A DNA stretch of 64,000 bases from Cupriavidus sp. EM10 (lineage in GTDB: Bacteria > Pseudomonadota > Gammaproteobacteria > Burkholderiales > Burkholderiaceae). Location: the NCBI RefSeq assembly GCF_018729255.1, contig NZ_CP076060.1, positions 248,001 through 312,000 of the forward strand, written 5' to 3'. How positions within the stretch are numbered: the stretch's first letter is position 1; the number at the start of each line of letters is the position of its first letter. Under the pieces are notes generated by a model. That model worked only from the letters and a program-made list of their open reading frames with translations. It did not search any database and was not told the DNA's origin. The translations under genes and the position numbers were made by a program. Shown here piece after piece: positions 10,007-18,241 of the stretch.

Positions 10007-11344
10007 ATGACAACCGTATTTCGCAATGTGCAGCGCGCCGCCCTGGTGGTCAGCGTCGCGGCTGCCCTGCTGGCGCCCGCGCTGCCGGCCCTGGCGCAGG
10101 CCAACGACCAGTTCGTGGCGCTGCCCAGCTATCGTGTGGGCCCGTATGGCTCGAACGGGCAATCGTTCTATGGCGGATTTGTCGATTACCTGAATTACGT
10201 CAACCTCAAGGAGGGCGGGGTCAACGGCGTGAAGCTGTCGTGGGAAGAGTGCGAGACCGAGTACAACAACGCCAAGGGCGTGGAGTGCTACGAGCGCCTG
10301 AAGGCCAAGAACGGGCAGAGCAAGGGCACCGCGTACCACACGATGTCCACCGGCATCTCGTACGCGCTGGTGGACAAGACGGCGGCCGACAAGGTGCCGC
10401 TGGTGATGATGGGCTACGGTCGTACCGACGCCGTCGACGGCTCGGTGTTCCCGTACGCGTTCCCGTTGGTCACCACGTACCAGATGCAGGTATCGGCCAT
10501 CGTGAAGTACCTGGCGACCAAGAACGGTGGCTCGCTGGCCGGCAAGAAGATCGTCTACCTGTATCACGACTCGGCCTACGGCAAGGAGCCGATCGTCGCC
10601 CTGGAGGCCGAGGCCAGGCTCGGCAAGTTCAACCTGGTGGAAATTCCGGTGGCGCACCCGGGCAACGAGCAGGGCGCCCAATGGCTGAAGATCCGCCAGG
10701 AAAATCCTGACTACGTGATCTTCTGGGGCTGGGGCGTGATGAACCAGACCGCGCTGAAGGCGGCGCAGAAGGTGGGCTTCCCGCGCGACAAGATGATCGG
10801 GTCCTGGTGGGCCGGGTCCGAGGAAGACACCACGCCGGCCGGCGATGCCGCCAAGGGCTACATGAGCGCGACGTGGAACGTGGCCGGCAAGGGCGTACCG
10901 CTGATCGCCGACATCGAGAAGGTGGTCTACGGTGCCAACAAGGGCAATATGCAGGACCGCAACAAGGTGGGTTCGGTGCTCTATAACCGCGGCGTGTCGG
11001 CGGCCGTGGTGACGGTGGAGGCCATCCGCGTGGCGCAGGCCAGGTTCGGCAAGGGCAAGGTGATGACCGGCGACGAGATGCGCTGGGCCTTCGAGAACCT
11101 GAACCTGACCAGCGCCCGCCTGCAGCAACTGGGCGCCACGGGCCTGCTGCCCGAGATCAAGACCAGCTGCGACAACCACGAGGGATCGGGCAAGGTGAAG
11201 ATCCAGCAGTGGGACGGCGCCAAGTGGGTGGTGGTATCGGACTGGATCGAGGGCAACAAGAACCTGATCCACCCGCTGTTCAAGGCCACGGCGGCGCAGT
11301 ACGCAAAGGAGAAGGGCATCACGCCGGCTTGCATGAAGTCTTGA
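10007..11344 (+). CDS. ABC transporter substrate-binding protein (HAAT/LivK type)
   Basis: Periplasmic solute receptor of the branched-chain-type importer, 445 residues. A signal peptide with hydrophobic core AALVVSVAAALLAPALPALA ends at about residue 36 (ALAQA). The mature part has a type 1 periplasmic-binding fold (Peripla_BP_6), with GVNGVKLSWEECETEYNN and a C-terminal ITPACMKS. ATG 10007 follows a strong GGTGAAGGAG site. This large variant, with ACS and PaaK-like neighbours, belongs to a Burkholderiales set thought to import aromatic or fatty acids; the ligand is not visible from sequence. Confidence 0.9.
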   Translation: MTTVFRNVQRAALVVSVAAALLAPALPALAQANDQFVALPSYRVGPYGSNGQSFYGGFVDYLNYVNLKEGGVNGVKLSWEECETEYNNAKGVECYERLKAKNGQSKGTAYHTMSTGISYALVDKTAADKVPLVMMGYGRTDAVDGSVFPYAFPLVTTYQMQVSAIVKYLATKNGGSLAGKKIVYLYHDSAYGKEPIVALEAEARLGKFNLVEIPVAHPGNEQGAQWLKIRQENPDYVIFWGWGVMNQTALKAAQKVGFPRDKMIGSWWAGSEEDTTPAGDAAKGYMSATWNVAGKGVPLIADIEKVVYGANKGNMQDRNKVGSVLYNRGVSAAVVTVEAIRVAQARFGKGKVMTGDEMRWAFENLNLTSARLQQLGATGLLPEIKTSCDNHEGSGKVKIQQWDGAKWVVVSDWIEGNKNLIHPLFKATAAQYAKEKGITPACMKS

Positions 11345-11366
11345 GTCTGAATCGTCGGCGGTTTTC

Positions 11367-11395
11367 TCCCCTCTCCCACAAGTGCGAGAGGGGAG
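11367..11395. repeat. REP-like palindrome, copy B (single unit)
   Basis: CTCCCCTCTC (11367-11376) and GAGAGGGGAG (11386-11395) form perfect 10-base arms around a 9-base loop. It is a diverged single unit of the element seen at 3849, 25818 and 51726. It sits between the binding-protein gene and livF, within the operon. Confidence 0.75.
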
Positions 11396-11416
11396 CAGAA
11401 TCAACAGGGAAATCCC

Positions 11417-12231
11417 ATGACCCTCCTCTCAGTCAACAACATCGAAGTCATCTACGACCACGTGATCCTGGTGCTCAAGGGCGTGTCGCTCGATGTGCCC
11501 GAAGGCCGCATCGTGGCGCTGCTGGGGGCCAACGGCGCGGGCAAGACCACCACGCTCAAGGCGATCTCGAACCTGCTGCACGCCGAGCGCGGCGATGTCA
11601 CCAAGGATCGATCGAGTACCGGGGCCAGCGCGTGGACCAGCTCACGCCCAATGACCTGGTCAAGCGCGGCGTGATCCAGGTGATGGAAGGGCGGCACTGC
11701 TTTGCCCACCTGACCATCGAGGAAAACCTGCTGACCGGGGCCTACACGCGTGGCCTGTCGCGTGGCGAGACACGCGACGCGCTGGAGAAGATCTACGACT
11801 ACTTCCCGCGCCTGAAGACGCGCCGCAAGTCACAGGCCGGCTATACCTCGGGCGGCGAGCAGCAGATGTGCGCCATCGGACGCGCGATGATGGCCAAGCC
11901 GTCGATGATCCTGCTGGATGAACCGTCGATGGGCCTGGCGCCCCAGATCGTGGAAGAAATCTTCGAGATCGTGCGCGACCTGAACTCGCGCGAAGGCGTG
12001 AGCTTCCTGCTGGCCGAGCAGAACACGATGGTGGCGCTGCGCTACGCCGACTACGGCTACATCCTCGAAAACGGCCGCGTGGTGATGGACGGCGAGGCCG
12101 AGTCGCTGCGCACCAACGAGGACGTCAAGGAGTTTTATCTGGGCGTGGCCGCCAACGATGCCGAAGGCGGCGCGCGCAAATCGTTCCGCGACGTGAAAAG
12201 CTATCGCCGCCGCAAACGCTGGCTGGCCTGA
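11417..12231 (+). pseudogene. Branched-chain-type ABC transporter ATPase (LivF-like), frameshifted
   Basis: Second ATPase of the importer. Residues 1-64 are read from ATG 11417, with Walker A GANGAGKTTTLKAISNLL. The remainder, from GSIEYRGQRVDQLTPNDL, is in another frame, with the signature TSGGEQQMCAIGRAMM, Walker B MILLDEPSMGLAP and ENGRVVMDGEAESL. Restoring one G in AAGGATCG at 11603-11610 turns VTKDRSS into VTKGSIEYRG and gives a 271-residue protein, slightly longer than usual LivF because of a basic C-terminal tail (KSYRRRKRW). The ABC signature and the Walker B lie after the break, so a real lesion would abolish activity. Confidence 0.87.
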
Positions 12232-12249
12232 ACCTCCCTGGACACCGAT

Positions 12250-13500
12250 ATGGCTGAGTACTTCGATTCGCTGGAGACGCGCGCGCCCGCGGAACGCGAG
12301 GCCGCGCTGATTGCCGCCGTGGCGCGCCAGGTCGCGCATGCCCAGGCGCACGCACCGTATTTCGCCGAAATCCTGTGCGATTTCGACGCCCGCGAGGTCG
12401 ACTCGCGCGATGCGCTGGCGCTGCTGCCCGTCACGCGCAAGTCCGAACTGAGCGCGCGCCAGCGCGCGGCGCCGCCGCTGGGCGGGCTCAATGCCACGCC
12501 GCTGGCCAATCTGCGCCATGTCTTCCAGTCGCCGGGGCCGATCCACGAGCCCGATGGCTTTGCCGGCGACTGGTGGCGCACCGCCCGCGCGATGTTCGCC
12601 GCCGGGTTCCGCGCGGGCGAACTGGTCTACAACACGTTTTCGTACCACTTCACGCCGGCCGGCATGATGATGGAATCGGGCGCGCACCGGCTGGGCTGCT
12701 GCGTGTTTCCGGCGGGCATCGGGCAGACCGAGTCGCAGGTGCAGGCGCTGGCCAGCCTGCAGCCGTCGGCTTACGCGGGCACGCCTTCGTTCCTGAAGCT
12801 GCTGATCGAGAAAGGCGGCGAGATGGGGCTGCCGTGCGCAAGCCTGTCGAAGGCGCTGGTATCGGGCGAAGCCTGCCCGCCGGCGCTGCGCGGCTGGTTG
12901 CAGGACCACGGCATCGCGGCGCGCCAGATGTACGGCACGGCCGATGTCGGCCTGATCGCCTTCGAGACGGATGGCGGCGACGGCTGGGTGGTCGACGAGG
13001 GCGTGCTGGTCGAGATTGTCGAGCCGGGCGGTACCAAGCCGATGCCCGAGGGCGAGGTGGGCGAGGTGGTGGTCACGGTGCTGGGCAACGGCGACTATCC
13101 GCTGATCCGCTTTGGCACCGGCGACCTGTCGGCCATCGTCGCCGAGTCGTCGCACCGGGCCAGCCCGTGCGGCCGCACCAATATCCGGCTCAAGGGCTGG
13201 CTGGGCCGCGCCGACCAGACCACCAAGGTCAAGGGCATGTTCGTGCATCCGGGGCAGGTGGCCGAAGTGGTCCGGCGCCATCCCGAAATCCGCGCGGCGC
13301 GGCTGGTGGTGACCGGCACCATCGGCGCCGACGTGATGACGCTGCATTGCGACGCCACACGCGTCGACGATGACCTGGCGCGTGCCGTGGCCGATTCGAT
13401 GCGAGAGGTGATGCGGCTGCGTGGCGAGGTACGCTTTGCCGCGCCGGGATCGCTGCCACAGGACGGCAAATCGATCGAGGACGCGCGCCGCTACGACTGA
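12250..13500 (+). CDS. Phenylacetate-CoA ligase-like adenylate-forming enzyme
   Basis: Cytoplasmic AMP-forming ligase of the PaaK family, 416 residues. PaaK-like features are GVFP-region equivalents FSYHFTPAGMMMESGAHRLG, RQMYGTADVGLIAFE and the C-terminal GRADQTTKVKGMFVHPGQV. The usual glycine-rich P-loop (SSGTTGKP) is replaced by FQSPGPIHEPDG, as in PaaK-related paralogues placed beside HAAT transporters, so ligase activity on phenylacetate itself is doubtful. It starts 18 bases after livF and is the last gene of the locus; 13 bases separate its stop from the convergent DUF454 gene. Confidence 0.85.
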   Translation: MAEYFDSLETRAPAEREAALIAAVARQVAHAQAHAPYFAEILCDFDAREVDSRDALALLPVTRKSELSARQRAAPPLGGLNATPLANLRHVFQSPGPIHEPDGFAGDWWRTARAMFAAGFRAGELVYNTFSYHFTPAGMMMESGAHRLGCCVFPAGIGQTESQVQALASLQPSAYAGTPSFLKLLIEKGGEMGLPCASLSKALVSGEACPPALRGWLQDHGIAARQMYGTADVGLIAFETDGGDGWVVDEGVLVEIVEPGGTKPMPEGEVGEVVVTVLGNGDYPLIRFGTGDLSAIVAESSHRASPCGRTNIRLKGWLGRADQTTKVKGMFVHPGQVAEVVRRHPEIRAARLVVTGTIGADVMTLHCDATRVDDDLARAVADSMREVMRLRGEVRFAAPGSLPQDGKSIEDARRYD

Positions 13501-13513
13501 GGAGCGGCTGGCC

Positions 13514-13993
13514 CTACGCCTTGGGCGACGGTCCGTCGCCGGCCTGGGGATAGCCCCCAGGCGGCCGCGTGGGCAGCCGTACCATCCACACGGTCACGGC
13601 GATGCCGATGGCGATCAGGGTCAGCGACGACACGGGCCGGGCGCGCAGCAGCCAGGCCGTGACGCTCATCGACGTCCACATCATCGACAGCGCCAGGCAC
13701 TTGGCGCGAAGCGGAATGCTGCGGTGGGCCTGCCAGTCACGCACCAGCGGCCCGAAGCGCTCGTGCGTGATCAGCCAGTGATGGAATTTTTCCGACCCGC
13801 GCGCGAAGCAGGCGGCTGCCAGCAGCACGAACGGCGTGGTCGGCAGCAGCGGCAGGAAGATGCCGATAAAGCCGAGCACCAGGCTGATGACGCCAAGGGT
13901 GACCCAGAACGCGCGAATCACGCGTTCCCGATGCGTGAGCGTTCCGGGCAGGTCGGCTGGGTCGATGGGTGTGTCGGGGTCGGGAGCGGGCAA
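13514..13993 (-). CDS. DUF454 (YbaN) family inner membrane protein
   Basis: Small membrane protein of 159 residues with three or four hydrophobic segments. The family motif GFIGIFLPLLPTTPFVLLAAACFARGS, here spread over about residues 41-67, is the hallmark of YbaN/DUF454, followed by FHHWLITHERFGPLVRDW. Function is unknown in the family. The start lies 30 bases after the nitronate monooxygenase stop, so it probably shares that transcript. Confidence 0.9.
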   Translation of the reverse strand: MPAPDPDTPIDPADLPGTLTHRERVIRAFWVTLGVISLVLGFIGIFLPLLPTTPFVLLAAACFARGSEKFHHWLITHERFGPLVRDWQAHRSIPLRAKCLALSMMWTSMSVTAWLLRARPVSSLTLIAIGIAVTVWMVRLPTRPPGGYPQAGDGPSPKA

Positions 13994-14023
13994 CGGTTCA
14001 GGGCAAGGGGCGCGAAAACGCCC

Positions 14024-15001
14024 TTATGCTACCAGCCCCAGCCGGGCACGCGCTGCGTCGTACTCGGCCTTCATGCGCGCCACGATCTCGCCTGCGGTGG
14101 GGATGTCGTGGATCTGGCCCACGCCCTGGCCGGCACCCCAGATGTCCTTCCAAGCCTTGGTCTTCGAGCTGCCGCTCGAAAAGTCCATCTTGCTCTTGTC
14201 GGCCACGGGCAGGTCGTCGGGGTCCAGGCCCGAGTTGACGATGCTTTCGCGGATGTAGTTGCCGTGCACGCCCGTGAACAGGTTCGTGTAGATGATGTCG
14301 GACGCGGCCGCGCTTGTGATCGACTGCTTGTACTCGGCGCTGGCGTGGCCTTCCTGCGACGCGATGAAGCGCGTGCCCACATAGGCAAAATCGGCGCCCA
14401 TGGCCTGGGCGGCCAGCACGGCGTCGCCGGAGGCGATCGATCCGGACAACGCGATCGGGCCGTCGAAGATCTTGCGCACTTCGCCAACCAGGGCGAACGG
14501 CGACAGCGTGCCGGCATGGCCGCCGGCGCCGGCCGCCACCAGGATCAGCCCGTCCACGCCGGCCTCGATGGCCTTTTCGGCATGGCGGATGCTGATCACG
14601 TCGTGCAGCACGATGCCGCCATAGCTGTGCACCGCGTCGATCATTTCCTTGGGCGGCGCACGCAGCGACGTGATGAAGATCGGCACCTTGCGTTCCACGC
14701 AGACCTTCACGTCATGTTCCAGCCGTGCGTTCGAGGCGTGCACGATCTGGTTCACGGCCAGCGGGCCGACGGGCTTGCCGGGGTTGGCGGCCCGGAACGT
14801 CGCCAGCTCTTCCTGGATCTGCGTGAGCCACTCGTCGAGCAGCTCGGCCGGGCGCGCATTGAGTGCCGGGAACGACCCGACGATGCCGGCCTTGCACTGC
14901 GCCAGCACCAGTTCGGGATAGCTGACGATGAACATCGGCGACGCGATGACGGGCAGGGCCAGGTTCTGCAGGACTGGCGGAATGTGTTTGGCGGCAGGCA
15001 T
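14024..15001 (-). CDS. Nitronate monooxygenase (2-nitropropane dioxygenase family)
   Basis: FMN-dependent TIM-barrel enzyme that oxidises alkyl nitronates, 325 residues. Clear markers are LPVIASPMFIVSYPELVLAQ near the N-terminus, the FMN-phosphate segment GLILVAAGAGGHAG at about residues 160-175, and SGSIASGDAVLAAQAMGADF with VGTRFIASQE. ATG 15001 follows GAGGAGACTG and matches the family start; the 31 codons further upstream are not needed. It lies 62 bases downstream of the Wzz-like gene. Confidence 0.93.
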   Translation of the reverse strand: MPAAKHIPPVLQNLALPVIASPMFIVSYPELVLAQCKAGIVGSFPALNARPAELLDEWLTQIQEELATFRAANPGKPVGPLAVNQIVHASNARLEHDVKVCVERKVPIFITSLRAPPKEMIDAVHSYGGIVLHDVISIRHAEKAIEAGVDGLILVAAGAGGHAGTLSPFALVGEVRKIFDGPIALSGSIASGDAVLAAQAMGADFAYVGTRFIASQEGHASAEYKQSITSAAASDIIYTNLFTGVHGNYIRESIVNSGLDPDDLPVADKSKMDFSSGSSKTKAWKDIWGAGQGVGQIHDIPTAGEIVARMKAEYDAARARLGLVA

Positions 15002-15063
15002 GGAACAGTCTCCTCGGGTCCGTCTGATGGAATGGCGCGGCATCGAAATGCACGGTCGTTCGA

Positions 15064-16263
15064 TTATAGGGAGTTTCGGGGCCTGTGGCGCCACGGTAGA
15101 GCGTAGCCTCGGTGGCCGCCGGTGATGGTGTCCACGCCGGCAATGGCCGCCGCCGCCAGGACGGCGCCGCCGATCAGGGCAAGCACGGCAAGCACGATCC
15201 GCGAGGGGCCGGATCGCCGGCTCGGCACGGTCGGCCCCGACGCGAAGGTGGTCTTCACCACATGCTTGGTCGCCAGGTCGCCGACCAGCAGATGCACCTC
15301 GTTCACAACTTCACGCAATCGATCGTCCTCAAGGTTCGCAGCCTGGAACGATTCGGCTTTCAGGCGCCTGAGTGCCTGGAACAGTTCGCCACCCGAGCCG
15401 TCTTGCCTGGCCAGAGGCTCCGCCGCCAGGTAGAAGTTCAGGCGCAGCGCATTGACCGCGATGGCGCGCTCCAGCGTCGCCAGTTCGATCTGCAGATCCG
15501 CGATATGGGACTCGGCGCCCACCAGCTGCATCACCGGGGCCAGGAAACGCGAACTGCCGCCGTCCGACGCCAACAACTGCCGCGATTCGAACTGCGATGC
15601 CGACGGATATTTGGTGGCGATGCCCTGCAGCGCGGCCAGCCTCGACGTGGCCTCGTCCAGCGCCAGGCGCTTTGCGATGAGATCGAGCTGGAGTTGTTGC
15701 TGTCGCGCCCTGGCCGCGCCGGCGTTCTCGCGGATCTGTTCCAGCAAGTCCTGCCGCAGCAGGCTGTCGCGCAGGTATTCGCCCATCAGCCGGACACGCT
15801 CCGCGGCATCCTTGGCCGTGGCGGCCGCAAAGGAAATATTGAAGCCCAGCAGGTTCACGTCTGCGGGCGGCTGCGGGTTCGAAATCAGCTTCAGGTCGTC
15901 CCTGGAATACTGCATCACGGACCTGACCCGCTGCTGGACCATGCGCGCGTTGAGTGCCTGCAGAAGATATTGGCCATTTGGCGATTCGACTACGCCGGCT
16001 GCCTGCAGATAGCGCCGCAGATTGGCCCTGTCCTCGATGGCAGCGCGGTGGGCGTTGTATTCGGCCAGTGTACGGCTGGCTCTCAGGAAGCCGTCGCTCT
16101 GGTAGCGGCAAGTCAGCTGGAACAGCACGCCGAACAGCGCCGCCGATATGCCGGCTGTACCCACCAGGAGCGCCAGCTTTCGCTTGCTCGCCCAACCCGC
16201 CAGCATGCGCGCCAGCGCCAGGCCGTCCACCGGCCGATATTGTTCCGCTGCATTGCTTTCCAT
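15064..16263 (-). CDS. Wzz/PCP-type chain-length determinant-like protein, orphan
   Basis: 399-residue protein with the architecture of polysaccharide co-polymerases. It has a first membrane helix at about residues 29-50 (LALLVGTAGISAALFGVLFQ), a long periplasmic region rich in Gln, Arg and Leu with heptad-like helices (about 180-260), and a second helix at about 358-380. The second helix is preceded by a Pro-rich TVPSRRSGPSR stretch as in Wzz proteins. There is no Wzy, flippase or glycosyltransferase nearby. It has no tyrosine-kinase domain. Assignment rests on layout rather than strong motifs, so a different two-helix coiled-coil membrane protein is possible. Confidence 0.6.
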   Translation of the reverse strand: MESNAAEQYRPVDGLALARMLAGWASKRKLALLVGTAGISAALFGVLFQLTCRYQSDGFLRASRTLAEYNAHRAAIEDRANLRRYLQAAGVVESPNGQYLLQALNARMVQQRVRSVMQYSRDDLKLISNPQPPADVNLLGFNISFAAATAKDAAERVRLMGEYLRDSLLRQDLLEQIRENAGAARARQQQLQLDLIAKRLALDEATSRLAALQGIATKYPSASQFESRQLLASDGGSSRFLAPVMQLVGAESHIADLQIELATLERAIAVNALRLNFYLAAEPLARQDGSGGELFQALRRLKAESFQAANLEDDRLREVVNEVHLLVGDLATKHVVKTTFASGPTVPSRRSGPSRIVLAVLALIGGAVLAAAAIAGVDTITGGHRGYALPWRHRPRNSL

Positions 16264-16699
16264 CGTCGCCCCCCTGGCGCTCGTTTTGGTCCGAAGCCGA
16301 TTCGGAAGCCGCTTTTCAGGACGCCCGGCATGCGGCTTCTACAAGTTGGGCAGTCTAGGGTCGGGGGCGTTGGGCTGAGTGGCGGTAGGCCGCCGATATC
16401 GGCTTGCACAGACCTGGATCAAACGGGGACGCGGACGCCGTTGGGCCGGCGCGACGCCAGGTGCGCGCGGTCAGGGATACGGCTCGCATGGTGCCGGCCG
16501 CAACCAAAAAAACCCCGCTGGGTAGCGGGGCGATTACCACGAAGACTGATAAGAAGAGACGGTCAGACACCTGCCAATGCCTTACCGTGAGACGAATCTT
16601 AGGGGACGAATATGACCGCCGGAAGACAGTTCCGAGGCAATTCCGGAAAACCCGTAATCTGACGAGTTTCCCGGGCTCGCCTGGCCCGGGACTTAGACC
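16264..16699. other. 436-base intergenic region with terminator and possible small RNA
   Basis: Between rlmI and the Wzz-like gene, both on the minus strand. It holds a CCCGGGC/GCCCGGG-type stem (about 16671-16691) just after the rlmI stop, and a strong intrinsic terminator at 16506-16530. The roughly 90 minus-strand bases just upstream of that terminator could be a small RNA or the rlmI 3' UTR. No supported protein gene was found; an open frame of 71 codons runs straight through the terminator hairpin. Confidence 0.5.
16506..16530 (-). terminator. Intrinsic terminator
   Basis: On the minus strand, CCCCGCT (16530-16524) and AGCGGGG (16519-16513) form a 7-bp GC-rich stem with a 4-base loop, followed directly by seven T (16512-16506). 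It ends transcription from the rlmI side. Confidence 0.88.
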
Positions 16700-17893
16700 T
16701 TATACCTTCTCCAGCAGCAGGCCCTTCAGGTATTCGCCTTCGGGGAAGGCTGCCGACATGGGGTGATCGGTGCCGGCCGACAGGCGGCGCAGGATGCGCG
16801 CGTCGGCGCGGGCGTCGGTCACGGCGCCGGCCACGATCTTCTGGAACAGCTCCATGCTGATGGCGCCCGAGCACGAGTACGTGAACAGAAGGCCGCCCGG
16901 GCGCAGCAGTTGCATGCCGACCAGGTTGATTTCCTTGTAGGCACGCGCGGCACGGTCGATATGCTGGGCCGACGGCGCGAACTTGGGCGGGTCCAGCACG
17001 ATCAGGTCGAACTGGCGGCCTTCGGCGCGGAACTCGCGCAGTGTCTTGAACACGTCGGCGTCGAGCCAGGTGGCGCGTTCGGGGTCGAAGCCGTTCAGCG
17101 TCACGTTGCTGGCGGCGATCTTGAGCGCGTCGCCCGACGAATCGATCGACGTCACCGACTTCGCGCCGCCACGCAGCGCGGCCAGCGAGAAGCCGCCCGT
17201 GTAGCAGAAGCAGTTCAGCACATCGCGCCCGTCGGCCAGGTCGCCCACCAGCTTGCGGTTGTCGCGCTGGTCGACGTAGAAGCCGGTCTTGTGGCCGTTG
17301 CGCACGTCCACGTAGTAGCGCACGCCGTGCTCGGTCACCGACAGCTGCGGATCGGGGTCGGCGCCGGCCAGCACGCCGGTCACCAGATCCAGGCCCTCGC
17401 GCTGGCGCACGGCTGCGTCGGAACGTTCGTAGACGTTCGGGCAGCCGGTTTCCTTGACCAGTGCCTGGACCAGCGCGTCCTTCCACTGCTCCACGCCCGC
17501 GGCGTTGAACTGGCAGACCAGCTGGCCGGTTTCGCCCTGGCCGTAATAGTCGACGATCAGGCCCGGCAGGCGGTCGGATTCGCCGAAGATCAGGCGCACC
17601 GCGCTGGTGTCGCTGACCCAGCGCTTGCGGTGCTCCAGCGCGGCGGACACGCGGCGCTTGAACATCGCATGGTCGACCGGCTCGTTTTCGTCGAACGTCC
17701 ATACGCGCGCCCGGATCTGCGACTCGGGGCTGTAGGCGCCGCGCGCCAGGAAGCGGCCGTCCGCACTGCGGATGACCACGGTCGAGCCCGCCTCGCAGCG
17801 GCCTTCGGTAGAGGCGATGCCCGTGGCGTAGACCCACGGATGGCGCCGCAGCAGGGACTTTTCCTTGCCGGGCTTCAGGGTGATGGCGTTCAT
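16700..17893 (-). CDS. rlmI: Class I SAM-dependent rRNA methyltransferase (RlmI-like, PUA domain)
   Basis: Likely 23S rRNA m5C methyltransferase of the RlmI/YccW family, 397 residues. The N-terminal PUA domain includes KPGKEKSLLRRHPWVYATGI, the central domain has LIFGESDRLPGLIVDYYG, and the SAM-binding Rossmann domain has NGHKTGFYVDQRDNR and LNCFCYTGGFSLAAL. The catalytic segment is LIVLDPPKFAPS. A C-terminal catalytic-site cysteine region SCSGAIS is present. Length and order match RlmI; the closely related RlmK/RlmO types cannot be fully excluded. It ends 4 bases from the DUF493 gene upstream on the same strand. Confidence 0.9.
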   Translation of the reverse strand: MNAITLKPGKEKSLLRRHPWVYATGIASTEGRCEAGSTVVIRSADGRFLARGAYSPESQIRARVWTFDENEPVDHAMFKRRVSAALEHRKRWVSDTSAVRLIFGESDRLPGLIVDYYGQGETGQLVCQFNAAGVEQWKDALVQALVKETGCPNVYERSDAAVRQREGLDLVTGVLAGADPDPQLSVTEHGVRYYVDVRNGHKTGFYVDQRDNRKLVGDLADGRDVLNCFCYTGGFSLAALRGGAKSVTSIDSSGDALKIAASNVTLNGFDPERATWLDADVFKTLREFRAEGRQFDLIVLDPPKFAPSAQHIDRAARAYKEINLVGMQLLRPGGLLFTYSCSGAISMELFQKIVAGAVTDARADARILRRLSAGTDHPMSAAFPEGEYLKGLLLEKV

Positions 17894-17897
17894 GTGG

Positions 17898-18206
17898 TTA
17901 CAGCACCACCTTGACCATCGGGTGCGACGTCAGCGCCCGGTACACGCTGTCCAGGTGCTCGCGGCTCGTGACGTACACGGTCACCGTCAGCCCCAGGTAG
18001 TTGCCGTTGCGCGACGGACGCATCTCCATCTTGCCGGCGTGGAAGTTCGGGTCGAATTCCTGGATCAGCGTCACGATGGCCTCGGCAAAGCCGTCCTGCA
18101 TGGCGCCCATGACCTTGATCGGGAATTCGCTCGGGTATTCGATCAGCGACTGCTCGGGCGGGATGTCGCCCGGGATCAGCGGACCGTCTTTGGAATCTGT
18201 CGTCAT
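17898..18206 (-). CDS. DUF493 family protein (YbeD-like)
   Basis: Small ACT-like fold protein of 102 residues, family DUF493/UPF0250, homologous to E. coli YbeD. Conserved segments are LIEYPSEFPIKVMGAMQDGF and RNGNYLGLTVTVYVTSREHLD, and the C-terminus KVVL is typical. In E. coli ybeD sits between dacA and lipB; here it also follows the D,D-carboxypeptidase gene on the same strand, only 35 bases downstream of its stop, conserving the dacA-ybeD pairing. Biochemical role unknown. Confidence 0.92.
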   Translation of the reverse strand: MTTDSKDGPLIPGDIPPEQSLIEYPSEFPIKVMGAMQDGFAEAIVTLIQEFDPNFHAGKMEMRPSRNGNYLGLTVTVYVTSREHLDSVYRALTSHPMVKVVL

Positions 18207-18241
18207 CTTGCGGAACCTTGTTTCGCGCTTGTGTTTCGCGC

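Noticed and set aside
16355..16570. A 71-codon minus-strand frame beginning MSDRLFLSVFVVIAP, looking like a leader peptide
   Set aside because: It runs through the terminator hairpin and no biosynthetic operon follows.
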